Source: Rheinheimera sp. UJ63 | GTDB taxonomy: Bacteria > Pseudomonadota > Gammaproteobacteria > Enterobacterales > Alteromonadaceae | Assembly (NCBI RefSeq): GCF_021568285.1 | Contig: NZ_JAKGTQ010000002.1 | Coordinates: forward strand, 372,001-436,000 | Direction: 5' to 3' | DNA length: 64,000 bases | Shown here: positions 25,228 through 33,253 of the stretch, one piece after another | How the letters are laid out: each line of letters starts with the position of its first letter | Position numbering within the stretch: the first letter of the stretch is position 1 | Position numbers and translations under genes: made by a program | The notes under the pieces: generated by a model | Told to the model about the DNA's origin: nothing | Database searches by the model: none | What the model saw: only the letters and a program-made list of their open reading frames with translations

Positions 25228-26523
25228 ATGACCACCTTTGAATACCTGCTGATGATGTTTTTTTTAGTTGCCACCAGCGCCTTTTTTTCTGTTTCGGAAA
25301 TTTCTTTAGCGGCGTCACGCAAAATGCGGTTACGTTTATTGGCCACCGAGGGCGATGTTCGCGCTGAGAAAATTTTAGCGCTGCAAGAACACCCAGGTAA
25401 CTTTTTTACGGTGGTGCAAATTGGTCTTAATGCCGTGGCGATACTCGGCGGTATTTTAGGTGAGTCGGCTTTTACACCTTATTTTGCCAATATGCTCGGT
25501 TTGTTCAGCAACGAAACTTGGGTACAGCCTGCGGCTTTTGCTTTGTCTGTGTTCTTTGTCACGTCATTATTTATTTTGTTTGCCGATTTAATGCCTAAAC
25601 GCTTAGCCATGATTGCCCCCGAGCAAATTGCGCTGCGCATTGTCGCCCCCATGCTCTTACTCATTATGCTGCTTAAACCCTTGGTGTGGTTATTTAACGG
25701 TTTAGCTAATTGGTGTTTTAGTATGCTTAAAATACCAACACTGCGCAAAGATGATATTACGCCTGATGACATTATGGCCATGATGGATGCCGGCGCGCAG
25801 GCCGGCGTGTTGCAAGAGCATGAGCATCAGTTATTAGAAAATGTGTTTGATATGGAATCGCGCACCGTAACCTCGGCGATGACCGCGCGCGAAAGCTTAA
25901 TCTTTTTCACCAAAGACGAGGCGCAAGAGAGTATTAAAGCCAAAATTGCTGAGCATCCACATGCTAAGTTCTTGGTGTGCGCGGGTGTGTTAGATCAAGT
26001 GATTGGCTATGTGGATACCCGAGATATCTTAATGCAGGTATTACACGATCAGCCTATTTCTTTGCAAAAAGACGGCATTGTGCGCACGCCATTAATTATC
26101 CCGGATACCTTGTCTTTGTATGAGGTGTTAGAGCACTTTAAATCGGCGGGTATCGACTTTGCCATTATCTTAAACGAGTACGCGATGGTGGTGGGCATTA
26201 TCACCTTAAAAGACGTGATGAGTATTGTGATGGGCGAGTTGGTTAATTCAGAAGAAGAGCAGATTGTCGCGCGTGACAGTAATTCATGGTTAGTTGAAGG
26301 CTTAACGCCACTAGCTGATGTGATGCGGGTACTGGATATACCGCGTTTTCCGAATGCCGAAAACTACGAAACCATAGCGGGTTTTATGATGTATACCCTG
26401 AAGAAAATTCCGAAACGCACCGATTTTGTGCTGCATGCCGGCTATAAATTTGAAGTGGTTGATATCGATAGCTACAAAATTGACCAATTATTGGTCACTC
26501 GTATCGAGCCTATTGCGGAGTAA
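25228..26523 (+). CDS. paeA: CNNM/CorC-family membrane protein, PaeA (YtfL)-like
   Basis: This 431-residue protein has an N-terminal DUF21 membrane domain (about 1-190) with SVSEISLAASRK and FFTVVQIGLNAVAILGGI, two CBS domains in the middle, and a C-terminal CorC/HlyC transporter-associated domain ending VVDIDSYKIDQLLVTRI. This is very close to what I recall of E. coli YtfL, named PaeA for its role in putrescine and cadaverine export. Inner membrane. The start ATG follows the promoter and a short hairpin. The stop is 14 bases from the convergent DUF5610 gene. Confidence 0.85.
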   Translation: MTTFEYLLMMFFLVATSAFFSVSEISLAASRKMRLRLLATEGDVRAEKILALQEHPGNFFTVVQIGLNAVAILGGILGESAFTPYFANMLGLFSNETWVQPAAFALSVFFVTSLFILFADLMPKRLAMIAPEQIALRIVAPMLLLIMLLKPLVWLFNGLANWCFSMLKIPTLRKDDITPDDIMAMMDAGAQAGVLQEHEHQLLENVFDMESRTVTSAMTARESLIFFTKDEAQESIKAKIAEHPHAKFLVCAGVLDQVIGYVDTRDILMQVLHDQPISLQKDGIVRTPLIIPDTLSLYEVLEHFKSAGIDFAIILNEYAMVVGIITLKDVMSIVMGELVNSEEEQIVARDSNSWLVEGLTPLADVMRVLDIPRFPNAENYETIAGFMMYTLKKIPKRTDFVLHAGYKFEVVDIDSYKIDQLLVTRIEPIAE

Positions 26524-26537
26524 GCACTTCATGCTGA

Positions 26538-27119
26538 TTATGGGCTTTTTGTCGCCGGCTCACTTTTAGCCGTTTCGGCTTGTTGCTCATAGCTTGCCAT
26601 CAGTTTTTCACGAAAGTTTTGTAAGCCTTTCAGCACCATATCGTAGGTGCTAGCGACACCTTTTTCGACATCACCTTCAAACACTTTTAAACCGGTTAAG
26701 ATAGCTTTTGCATCGCTAAAACCTTGCTCAATGCCTTTGCCGATGGTTCCCATAAAATCATCTAATTGCTTTAAGCTGTCTTCAGACGGTTTTTGTTGTT
26801 TGTAAATGTTAAACAAACTGGTGGCAAAGCTGACAATGCGCTCGGCGGTGGCCTCGGGCGAGGTATCAATGCCAGACTCATAGATTTTTTTGCTAGCGTT
26901 TTTACCTAAGGTTGGCTCTAAGGCGTCGTTAATGCCTTCCAGCGCAGTTTTATAAAGCAGGCTGAGGATGTTGTTGTTACTTTGCAACGCCACTTTTTCA
27001 CTGGCCGCTAAAATAGCGGCATTTTGTTGTTGTTTGCTTTGCTTCTCTGGTATCACTGCAGCGTTATTAGCATTGCTACGTAGCGGACTTACCATGCTGT
27101 CGGTTTTAATGCTGCTCAT
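26538..27119 (-). CDS. DUF5610-like protein of unknown function
   Basis: This 193-residue protein has no signal peptide. It has a flexible polar start, then a helical body with ILSLLYKTALEGINDALEPTLG and SPEATAERIVSFATSLF, and a Lys/Glu-rich tail. I recall this as a DUF5610 domain known from Alteromonadales; it has no assigned function. GGGATC precedes the ATG by four bases. A perfect 20-base palindrome lies 30 bases upstream of the start and could regulate it. It converges with paeA, 14 bases apart. Confidence 0.65.
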   Translation of the reverse strand: MSSIKTDSMVSPLRSNANNAAVIPEKQSKQQQNAAILAASEKVALQSNNNILSLLYKTALEGINDALEPTLGKNASKKIYESGIDTSPEATAERIVSFATSLFNIYKQQKPSEDSLKQLDDFMGTIGKGIEQGFSDAKAILTGLKVFEGDVEKGVASTYDMVLKGLQNFREKLMASYEQQAETAKSEPATKSP

Positions 27120-27149
27120 AAGTGATCCCTAGATCCATTTTCAATTAAC

Positions 27150-27169
27150 GTTGTAGCGGCCGCTACAAC
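27150..27169. promoter_or_regulatory. Perfect 20-base palindrome upstream of the DUF5610-like gene
   Basis: The sequence GTTGTAGCGG and its exact reverse complement abut with no gap. It lies 30 bases before the minus-strand start at 27119 and just past the terminator of the peptide transporter. It could be an operator for a dimeric regulator, or a hairpin in the leader RNA. Confidence 0.5.
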
Positions 27170-27190
27170 AATAACTTTAGCCGTAAAACC

Positions 27191-27226
27191 ATAAAAAAAC
27201 ACCCCGGCCAGCAGACCGAGGTGTTT
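27191..27226 (-). terminator. Rho-independent terminator of the POT transporter gene
   Basis: On the minus strand an 11-base stem (AAACACCTCGG with CCGGGGTGTTT, one G-T pair) with an eight-base loop is followed by a run of T. It begins about 20 bases past the transporter stop at 27249. Confidence 0.85.
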
Positions 27227-27248
27227 GAGGGTAACAAGGTGTTAAAGA

Positions 27249-28805
27249 TTATTGGATGCCGTGCATACGTTTTTTCAGTAGCGGGCTGATAACCAACATA
27301 AAAATACCTGCAGCGATACCAAAGTAACATAAGAAGGTAAATAGCTCAGTGTAGGCTGCTAAGGCAGCGCCAACATCGGCGACTTCACCACTGGGTGTTT
27401 CAATGGCGGCCAGTTTAGCTAATTGCGTTGCCAGTAATTCTGAGTATGCGGTGGCCAAGAACCACGCGCCCATCATCACACCTACCACTTTGTGTACAGC
27501 TAATTTGGTAACCGCTGATAAGCCCACTGGGGATAAACACAATTCGCCCATGGTATGCAGCATATACGCTAGCACCATCCAACCGGCGCTGACTAAGCCC
27601 GCTTCATTCGGAAATTGTGCACCAATCACTAAGGCACCAAAACCTAAACCGGCTTGCATAATACCCAGTGCAAATTTAACTGGCGTACTTGGTTCAAGCT
27701 TACGTTTGCTAAGTGCTACCCACAGCCAGGCAAAAATAGGCGCTAGGGTAATAATAAATAATGGATTTAACGCACCGTATTGACCTGCCGTGGTTTCAAA
27801 ACCGAACACTGTGCGATCCATCACTCGATCGGCAAACAAGGTCATGGATGAAGCCGATTGTTCAAACAAGGCCCAAAACACCACCGTAGAGAAGGTTAAG
27901 ATGATCAGCACCAACATGCGATCACGTTCTTCTTTATTGCATTGCGTTACCATAAACCAGATCACGCCGGCTAACACGATGAACGACAAACCTAATAACG
28001 CAGAGTGAACGATAGGGTTGTATTGTACCAATTGCCATACAACAAACAGGGCAGGGATGGTTGCTAGGTAAATCAGCCATTCACGATCGACAAAAGCAAA
28101 GACCTTTTGTTTTAAGCGCACGGGATCATTGGGCTCGGCATAACCATACAGGTATTTTTGGCCGGCCAAGAACACAATTAAGCCCAGTACCATACCGATG
28201 CCGGCTAAACCAAAACCCCAGCCCCAACCGAATTTTTCACCGATATAGGTAACCAATAAGGTGGCAATAAATGAGCCGGTATTAATACCCATGTAAAAGA
28301 TGGTGAACCCAGAATCACGGCGGGCATCATCTTTACCGTACAATTGGCCGACGATAGTGGAAATGTTTGGCTTTAAAAACCCCACACCCATAATGATTAA
28401 GGCTAACGAAAAGTAGAACACTTGAATCGCGCCGGTATCTTGTACCACCACACCGTTTTCGACATAGGCTTGAAAGCCTTCGTAGGCAAGACCTAAGTGG
28501 CCTAAACACAACAAAATGGCACCGAAGGTAACGGCTTTGCGCATCCCTAAATAGCGGTCGGCAAGCATGCCGCCGATCACAGGCATGGCATACACTAAAC
28601 CCGCATAGCTACCTAATACATCCAAGCCGCCGGCGTCACTGAACAAGTGATACTTTGTTAAATATAACAACAGCAAATATTTCATGCCGTAAAACGAAAA
28701 GCGTTCCCACATTTCAGTTAAAAAGCATACGTAAAGCCCGACCGGATGGCCGAAAAATTGTGGCTGAGTGTGGTGGTTGCCCAGCGCAGTGGAGTGAGAA
28801 TTCAT
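27249..28805 (-). CDS. POT-family proton-dependent di/tripeptide transporter
   Basis: This 518-residue inner-membrane protein of the PTR2/POT family has about 14 hydrophobic helices. The family ExxER-type signature is visible in LTEMWERFSFYGMKYLL near the start, followed by GGMLADRYLG and, in the middle, FYMGINTGSFIA. It imports di- and tripeptides with protons. It resembles DtpA/B-type transporters. A terminator follows. The long space upstream (28806-29175) contains its promoter region and repeat array R2, shared with the divergent MFS gene. Confidence 0.9.
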   Translation of the reverse strand: MNSHSTALGNHHTQPQFFGHPVGLYVCFLTEMWERFSFYGMKYLLLLYLTKYHLFSDAGGLDVLGSYAGLVYAMPVIGGMLADRYLGMRKAVTFGAILLCLGHLGLAYEGFQAYVENGVVVQDTGAIQVFYFSLALIIMGVGFLKPNISTIVGQLYGKDDARRDSGFTIFYMGINTGSFIATLLVTYIGEKFGWGWGFGLAGIGMVLGLIVFLAGQKYLYGYAEPNDPVRLKQKVFAFVDREWLIYLATIPALFVVWQLVQYNPIVHSALLGLSFIVLAGVIWFMVTQCNKEERDRMLVLIILTFSTVVFWALFEQSASSMTLFADRVMDRTVFGFETTAGQYGALNPLFIITLAPIFAWLWVALSKRKLEPSTPVKFALGIMQAGLGFGALVIGAQFPNEAGLVSAGWMVLAYMLHTMGELCLSPVGLSAVTKLAVHKVVGVMMGAWFLATAYSELLATQLAKLAAIETPSGEVADVGAALAAYTELFTFLCYFGIAAGIFMLVISPLLKKRMHGIQ

Positions 28806-28938
28806 GGAGTCCCCGGGTAATGAATTATTATTATTGTCTGCTTTTATGCAGTTCGCACTCGATTATGCCGCTATCACAACGTTTTGTCATCCTCGGTACA
28901 AGCATTTACTTCATCGCACCTTAGATCACCGCCGCAAG

Positions 28939-29070
28939 CTGGTACAACCACACTCCGGTACAGGTCGGGCCTCACTCAGAGACAGGTCATACCACACTCC
29001 GGTACAGGTCGGGCCTCACTCAGAGACAGGTCATACCACACTCCGGTAATGGTCGGGCCTTACTCAGAGA
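28939..29070. repeat. Array R2 of the 22-bp intergenic repeat: six monomers
   Basis: Six 22-base monomers start at 28939, 28961, 28983, 29005, 29027 and 29049. They alternate between units with GGTCGGGCC and TCACTCAGA and units with GGTCATACC and ACACTCCGG, so the period is again 44 bases. The orientation is opposite to R1. The array sits in the 370-base gap between two divergent transporter genes; the rest of that gap shows no gene I can support. Confidence 0.9.
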
Positions 29071-29175
29071 CGTTTTGTTGGGGGAGGGCGTTTTCTTGTG
29101 ATTATTTAGCGAGTTGGTTTGTTCGCGGTTGGCGATCCGTTACAATAACCGCATGTAGTTAACTGAGCATGGTCA

Positions 29176-30363
29176 GTGATCGAATATAAATCTGCCGCCT
29201 ATTACCGCAGTGTTGCAGCACTTTGTTTAGCCGCCGTGGCGGTATTCGCTAATTTGCATTTAATGCAGCCGCTGTTGCCGGAAATTAGCCGTCAATTTGC
29301 GTTAACCCCGCTGCAGGCCAGTATTAGTTATACCGTGGCGACGCTGTGTTTGGGCCTGTCGCTGCTAGTGTATGCTGCTTTGTCGGATGCATGGGGGCGC
29401 AAAACGCTGCTGTTAGCCACCTTAATTGGCATGAGCGTAAGTACCTTGTTACTCACGCAGGTGCAAAGTTTCAGTAGCTTGGTGTTACTTCGGGCCATAC
29501 AAGGCTGTTGTTTGGGGGGCTTGCCGGCGATTGCGATTGCCTGGATGGGCGAAGAATACAGTAAGCCGGCGTTAGTCAGCGCGGTGGGCTATTACATCAG
29601 TGCCAATTCGTTAGGCGGGATCTCAGGGCGCTTGCTCGCCGGTGGGTTAGCGGATTTGGGGCACTGGCAATGGGTGTTTTGGCCAATGACGCTGTTAGGG
29701 GCGCTCAGTTGTTATGCGGTTTGGCGCTATTTACCGGCCGCTCAGTATTTTTTGCGTCAACCGTTTCGTTTAAAACAGGCTTTACAAGATAATCTTTATC
29801 ACTTAAGCCAGCCATTATTATTATTAACCTACCTGATTGGCGGCTTAAATTTTTTAATCTTTTTAAACCAATATACCTACGCCAGCTTTGTGCTGGCGAC
29901 CACGCCGTTTAATTTAAGTAGCGGCCTTATCGGGCTGTTATTTATAACTTATTTAACCGGCACTTTAGGCTCGGCTTATTCCGCTAAAATTGCCCAGAGG
30001 CTTAATTTGCCAGGCGCGATGGCGCTGGGGGTGTTGATTATGATGTTAGGCTCAATCATGACCCTCTTTGCAGGGCTGTTGGGGATGGTCGCGGGTTTTT
30101 TTATCAGCGCCTTTGGTTTCTTTTTGTGCCATTCACTCGCCAGCAGTTTTGTCAATCAACAGGCTACCCGCGCTAAAGCCAGTGCCAGTGCGTTATATCT
30201 GGTGTTTTACTATATCGGCGCCAGTAGCGGTGGCGTTTACCTGCAACCATTTTGGCAGTGGGCGGCTTGGCCTGGGGTGATTATGGGCTCTTTGCTGATG
30301 TATTGCTTAACCTTAGCGCTAAGTTGTTGGCTCTGGCGTTTGCAACGCGCGAAGTTGTGCTAA
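29176..30363 (+). CDS. MFS transporter, YnfM-like drug/solute exporter family
   Basis: This 395-residue protein has twelve hydrophobic helices and the MFS loop 2-3 motif in LVYAALSDAWGRKTLL. The opening FANLHLMQPLLPEISRQF and the GISGRLLAGGLADLG segment match the YnfM/CynX-like group of 12-helix transporters. The substrate is unknown. The start is GTG at 29176 with no strong ribosome site, so the exact start is uncertain. The last 45 bases overlap the end of the convergent rluF-like gene. Confidence 0.8.
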   Translation: MIEYKSAAYYRSVAALCLAAVAVFANLHLMQPLLPEISRQFALTPLQASISYTVATLCLGLSLLVYAALSDAWGRKTLLLATLIGMSVSTLLLTQVQSFSSLVLLRAIQGCCLGGLPAIAIAWMGEEYSKPALVSAVGYYISANSLGGISGRLLAGGLADLGHWQWVFWPMTLLGALSCYAVWRYLPAAQYFLRQPFRLKQALQDNLYHLSQPLLLLTYLIGGLNFLIFLNQYTYASFVLATTPFNLSSGLIGLLFITYLTGTLGSAYSAKIAQRLNLPGAMALGVLIMMLGSIMTLFAGLLGMVAGFFISAFGFFLCHSLASSFVNQQATRAKASASALYLVFYYIGASSGGVYLQPFWQWAAWPGVIMGSLLMYCLTLALSCWLWRLQRAKLC

Positions 30364-31056
30364 TTCGGGTGCTGTTAAAGGCCGATAGCTGCCCTCGGCG
30401 AGATCACCTAGTGGTAAATCGCCAATAGCGATCCGACACAAATCAACCACTTTAAAGCCAAGCGCTCGGCACATATAACGAATTTGCCGATGCTGTCCTT
30501 CACTGAGGCAAATTTCTAAGCTGTGTGCAGTTAATACCTTAACCAAACAGGGCTTTGCTTGATATTGATGCGGCCCCACTTGCCATGTTATGCCAGCAGC
30601 AAAGGCTTTGCTCATTGCGTCTGCATCGGTAATCGCTTGCTGCACGCGCACCAGATAGCGCTTATGGTGCTGATAACGTGGATGCAGTAAGCGCTGGGCA
30701 AGTTCGCCATCATTGGTCAGCAGTAATAAACCGCGCGAGTCTTTATCTAGCCTGCCCACGGCGAACGCTCGAACCGGTAATTGTGACAGCACCTGCGCGA
30801 TACTGGCGGGATCAGCAGCTCGATTATTACAATCGATACCGACCGGCTTGTGATAAAGCCAATATTGCCATGCTGGGGCAGCTGCTAAGCTTTCACCGTT
30901 AATCTGGATCTCATCATCAACAGCAACTCGTTGTTGCAATCGAGCCGGCTCACCGTTAACCAACACTTGGCCTGCACTGATCAAACGGTTCGCCGCTTGG
31001 CGTGAGCAAAAACCGCGCGAAGCAATCGCTTTAGTGAGAGGAATTCGAGGGTTCAT
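30319..31056 (-). CDS. 23S rRNA pseudouridine synthase, RluF-like (RsuA family)
   Basis: This 245-residue protein has an N-terminal S4 RNA-binding domain (LTKAIASRGFCSRQAANRLI, VLVNG) and the RsuA-family catalytic motif GRLDKDSRGLLLLTNDG with its conserved Asp. YHKPVGIDC and ICLSEGQHRQIRYMCRALG complete the pattern. The order is closest to RluF, which modifies U2604 of 23S rRNA in E. coli; RluB/RluE-type specificity cannot be excluded. It overlaps the end of the convergent MFS gene by 45 bases. Confidence 0.85.
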   Translation of the reverse strand: MNPRIPLTKAIASRGFCSRQAANRLISAGQVLVNGEPARLQQRVAVDDEIQINGESLAAAPAWQYWLYHKPVGIDCNNRAADPASIAQVLSQLPVRAFAVGRLDKDSRGLLLLTNDGELAQRLLHPRYQHHKRYLVRVQQAITDADAMSKAFAAGITWQVGPHQYQAKPCLVKVLTAHSLEICLSEGQHRQIRYMCRALGFKVVDLCRIAIGDLPLGDLAEGSYRPLTAPELAQLRALQTPEPTT

Positions 31057-31193
31057 GGGCGAAGGGCAAAGCGCTTGGCTAAGCAGTTAACTAAGGACAT
31101 CAGCGGGCTTGAGCATCTTGGTTATTAATGATGGGTATAATAACCCACTGTAATACGTTGTTGGCAGCACTTGATTAAATCTTCGGGCATTAA

Positions 31194-31216
31194 GCCAGTG
31201 CTGTTGAGGCACTGGC
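31194..31216 (-). terminator. Hairpin past the DUF4136 lipoprotein gene, weak terminator
   Basis: A perfect eight-base stem (GCCAGTGC and GCACTGGC) with a seven-base loop lies 9 bases past the minus-strand stop at 31225. There is no strong T run after it, so it may only protect the RNA end. Confidence 0.5.
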
Positions 31217-31224
31217 CAAAGCAT

Positions 31225-31866
31225 TTATTTGTTATCGGCACTTAACCGTGTAGGGTAACGCTGATAAATCAGCGCCACTGCTGCGCTAATGCTATCTTGC
31301 GAATGCACCTTCGAGTCTGCGGCTAATTTACCTTCGGTCATACCTTGCCAAATTAAGCGATTCTCGCTGGCATCAATCACATCAATTAGAATCGATCCCA
31401 CTTTGTAACGATGTGTTTCAACACCGCCAAAAATAGGAAAGCCAAAACTCAAAGCGCTATTGCGACCGAAAAAGCCATAACCGGCGTTAATGCTAAAAGG
31501 CGAACTGCGAACATCTTCCCGATTCTCTGTACTGATCTGGTAATTCACTAACAATTGCGGGCTTTGCTCATTGTAGCGATAGCCTAAATCAGTCATTTCA
31601 CGAATGATGGCGGCTTTAAAATGTTGCGCTTGTAACGGATCGTAGCTAGGGGCTGTCGCAGCAGTTTCTGCCGTGTCAGCTGTTTTGGTTTCGGCTGTTG
31701 CCTCAGCCGTTTCGGTGGGCTTAAAAAAAGCAAAGGTTTGATATTGTTGAAAATTAACCGTACGGTCATAGTCAATATTAGCTTGTTTCGGGCTGGCGCA
31801 ACCGGCTAATACAAGCGTGGTGGTTAGCAGCAATAAGCTGGTTTTTAGCACGTTAACAACAGACAT
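31225..31866 (-). CDS. DUF4136-type lipoprotein
   Basis: This protein of 213 residues starts at the ATG at 31866; the frame opens four codons earlier, but AGGTG lies just before this ATG. It has a lipoprotein signal with LVLAGC and then the DUF4136 pattern: DYDRTVNFQQYQTFAFF, a low-complexity Glu/Thr/Ala stretch, LGYRYNEQSPQLLVNYQ, YKVGSILIDVIDASENRLIWQG and a closing ALIYQRYP. Members are envelope lipoproteins with no firm function. Monocistronic and divergent from the RND operon. Confidence 0.8.
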   Translation of the reverse strand: MSVVNVLKTSLLLLTTTLVLAGCASPKQANIDYDRTVNFQQYQTFAFFKPTETAEATAETKTADTAETAATAPSYDPLQAQHFKAAIIREMTDLGYRYNEQSPQLLVNYQISTENREDVRSSPFSINAGYGFFGRNSALSFGFPIFGGVETHRYKVGSILIDVIDASENRLIWQGMTEGKLAADSKVHSQDSISAAVALIYQRYPTRLSADNK

Positions 31867-32122
31867 CAGACACCTCATCCGGAAACAAACAGTTTATTGC
31901 AGCGAGTTTAGCGCAGTTTATGCACGCCTCACAGTGTAATAATTTAGCAAGCCAAGCTGAACGCAGCCTGTACTTCGTTTTACGCTGCTATCAGGCTGAA
32001 GGTTTAGCAAGGCTAGTTAAATTGACTAATTAATCGTTATTTCCGCCATTTAATTAGGATGTTAAAAAACATGAATTGTAACAATTATCTGCTAACTTAC
32101 TGATTATATTTTTATTTTAGTT

Positions 32123-32154
32123 TTGGCATAGTGGCTGCAATCAATATCTATAAT
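32123..32154 (+). promoter_or_regulatory. Predicted promoter of the RND efflux operon
   Basis: TTGGCA (32123-32128) and consensus TATAAT (32149-32154) are 20 bases apart, longer than ideal. A 13-base palindrome AATTGT-A-ACAATT at 32074-32086 lies upstream and could be an operator. The 314-base gap between the divergent genes (31867-32180) shows nothing else I can support. Confidence 0.35.
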
Positions 32155-32180
32155 ACGTTTATAGTGCAAGGAATGGAAAA

Positions 32181-33239
32181 ATGCAGGCGAAATTAGCGTT
32201 AGTGGCGGTGGTGTTACTCGGTAGCGTAGTTTTAACAGGATGCAATAAGGCGCAAAGTAGCCCCAACAGCACCGCCGCCGCAGAGGTGGCGATCCCAGTA
32301 GAAACGTCACGTTCGCGTTTAGGGGCCATCAGTAGCAGTTATCGTACAACCACTACCTTAACCGCGCGGGCTGAAGCCGACATGATGGCGAAAAGCACCG
32401 GTATCGTGCAGCAAGTGCTCGTGGAAGAAGGCGATCAAGTTAAAGCGGGGCAATTGTTAGCGGTTTTAGAAAACGAGCGGCAACAACACTTGTTAGCTAA
32501 AGAGCGGGCCGAGTTAGGCCGCTTAGAATCTGAGCTGAGCCGAATGCATGAAATGCATCAACGCAAATTAGTCAGCACCGAGGTGTATGAAAAACTAAAA
32601 TGGCAAGTCTCGGCCATGCAAGCCGGCGTTGCACTGGCTGAACTCAATTTACGAGAAACCGAAATTCGCGCGCCATTTAATGCGGTGGTGGCGCGGCGTT
32701 TTGTTAAAACCGGCCAATTGATTAACCAATTGGCACCAAATTCACTGTTTTATTTGGTCAGTGAAAACGAATTAGAAGCTGTGGTGCATTTACCTGAGCA
32801 ACAAATGCTGCAAGCAAAAAGTGGCCAAGCCGCCATATTAAGCTTTGCTGGTGTGCCCAGTGTTACCGCCAGTATCAGTCGCGTAGCGCCAGTGGTCGAT
32901 GCTAGCTCAGGTACGGTGCGCACCACGTTGATTATTAATAACCAAGCACGGCAGTTAAAAGCCGGTATGTTTAGTCAGGTTGAAATCCAATTTGATACCC
33001 GTGAGCAAGCACTGTTAATCCCTAAGCGCGCGCTTATTACCTTAGATAATTTAGCCGGTGTGATGGTGTTAGATGCCGATAATAGAGTGCAACGTCGCCA
33101 AGTGTCTTTGGGCTATACCGCAGATCATATGGTCGAAGTGCTAGACGGTTTAAACGTAGGCGATCAAGTGGTGGTAGCGGGGCATGCTGCACTTAAAGAG
33201 CAAAGCTTGGTTAAAGTGGTTTCTGAGCGCGAATTCTAA
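32181..33239 (+). CDS. RND efflux periplasmic adaptor lipoprotein
   Basis: This 352-residue membrane fusion protein has a lipobox VLTGC (Cys21), a lipoyl-like half motif (GIVQQVLVEEGDQVKAGQLLAVLE), a short helical hairpin, the second lipoyl half (LNLRETEIRAPFNAVVARR) and beta-barrel and membrane-proximal domains ending in LIPKRALI and VVVAGHAALK. It links an inner-membrane RND pump to an outer-membrane channel. AAGGA lies before the ATG. Two pump genes follow directly, so one adaptor may serve both. Confidence 0.9.
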   Translation: MQAKLALVAVVLLGSVVLTGCNKAQSSPNSTAAAEVAIPVETSRSRLGAISSSYRTTTTLTARAEADMMAKSTGIVQQVLVEEGDQVKAGQLLAVLENERQQHLLAKERAELGRLESELSRMHEMHQRKLVSTEVYEKLKWQVSAMQAGVALAELNLRETEIRAPFNAVVARRFVKTGQLINQLAPNSLFYLVSENELEAVVHLPEQQMLQAKSGQAAILSFAGVPSVTASISRVAPVVDASSGTVRTTLIINNQARQLKAGMFSQVEIQFDTREQALLIPKRALITLDNLAGVMVLDADNRVQRRQVSLGYTADHMVEVLDGLNVGDQVVVAGHAALKEQSLVKVVSEREF

Positions 33240-33253
33240 CAAGGACGTTTATC

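Noticed and set aside
28804-29162. Open frames of 81 and 92 codons across array R2
   Set aside because: They arise from the 22-bp repeats, have no family resemblance, no ribosome site and lie across the promoter region of two real genes.
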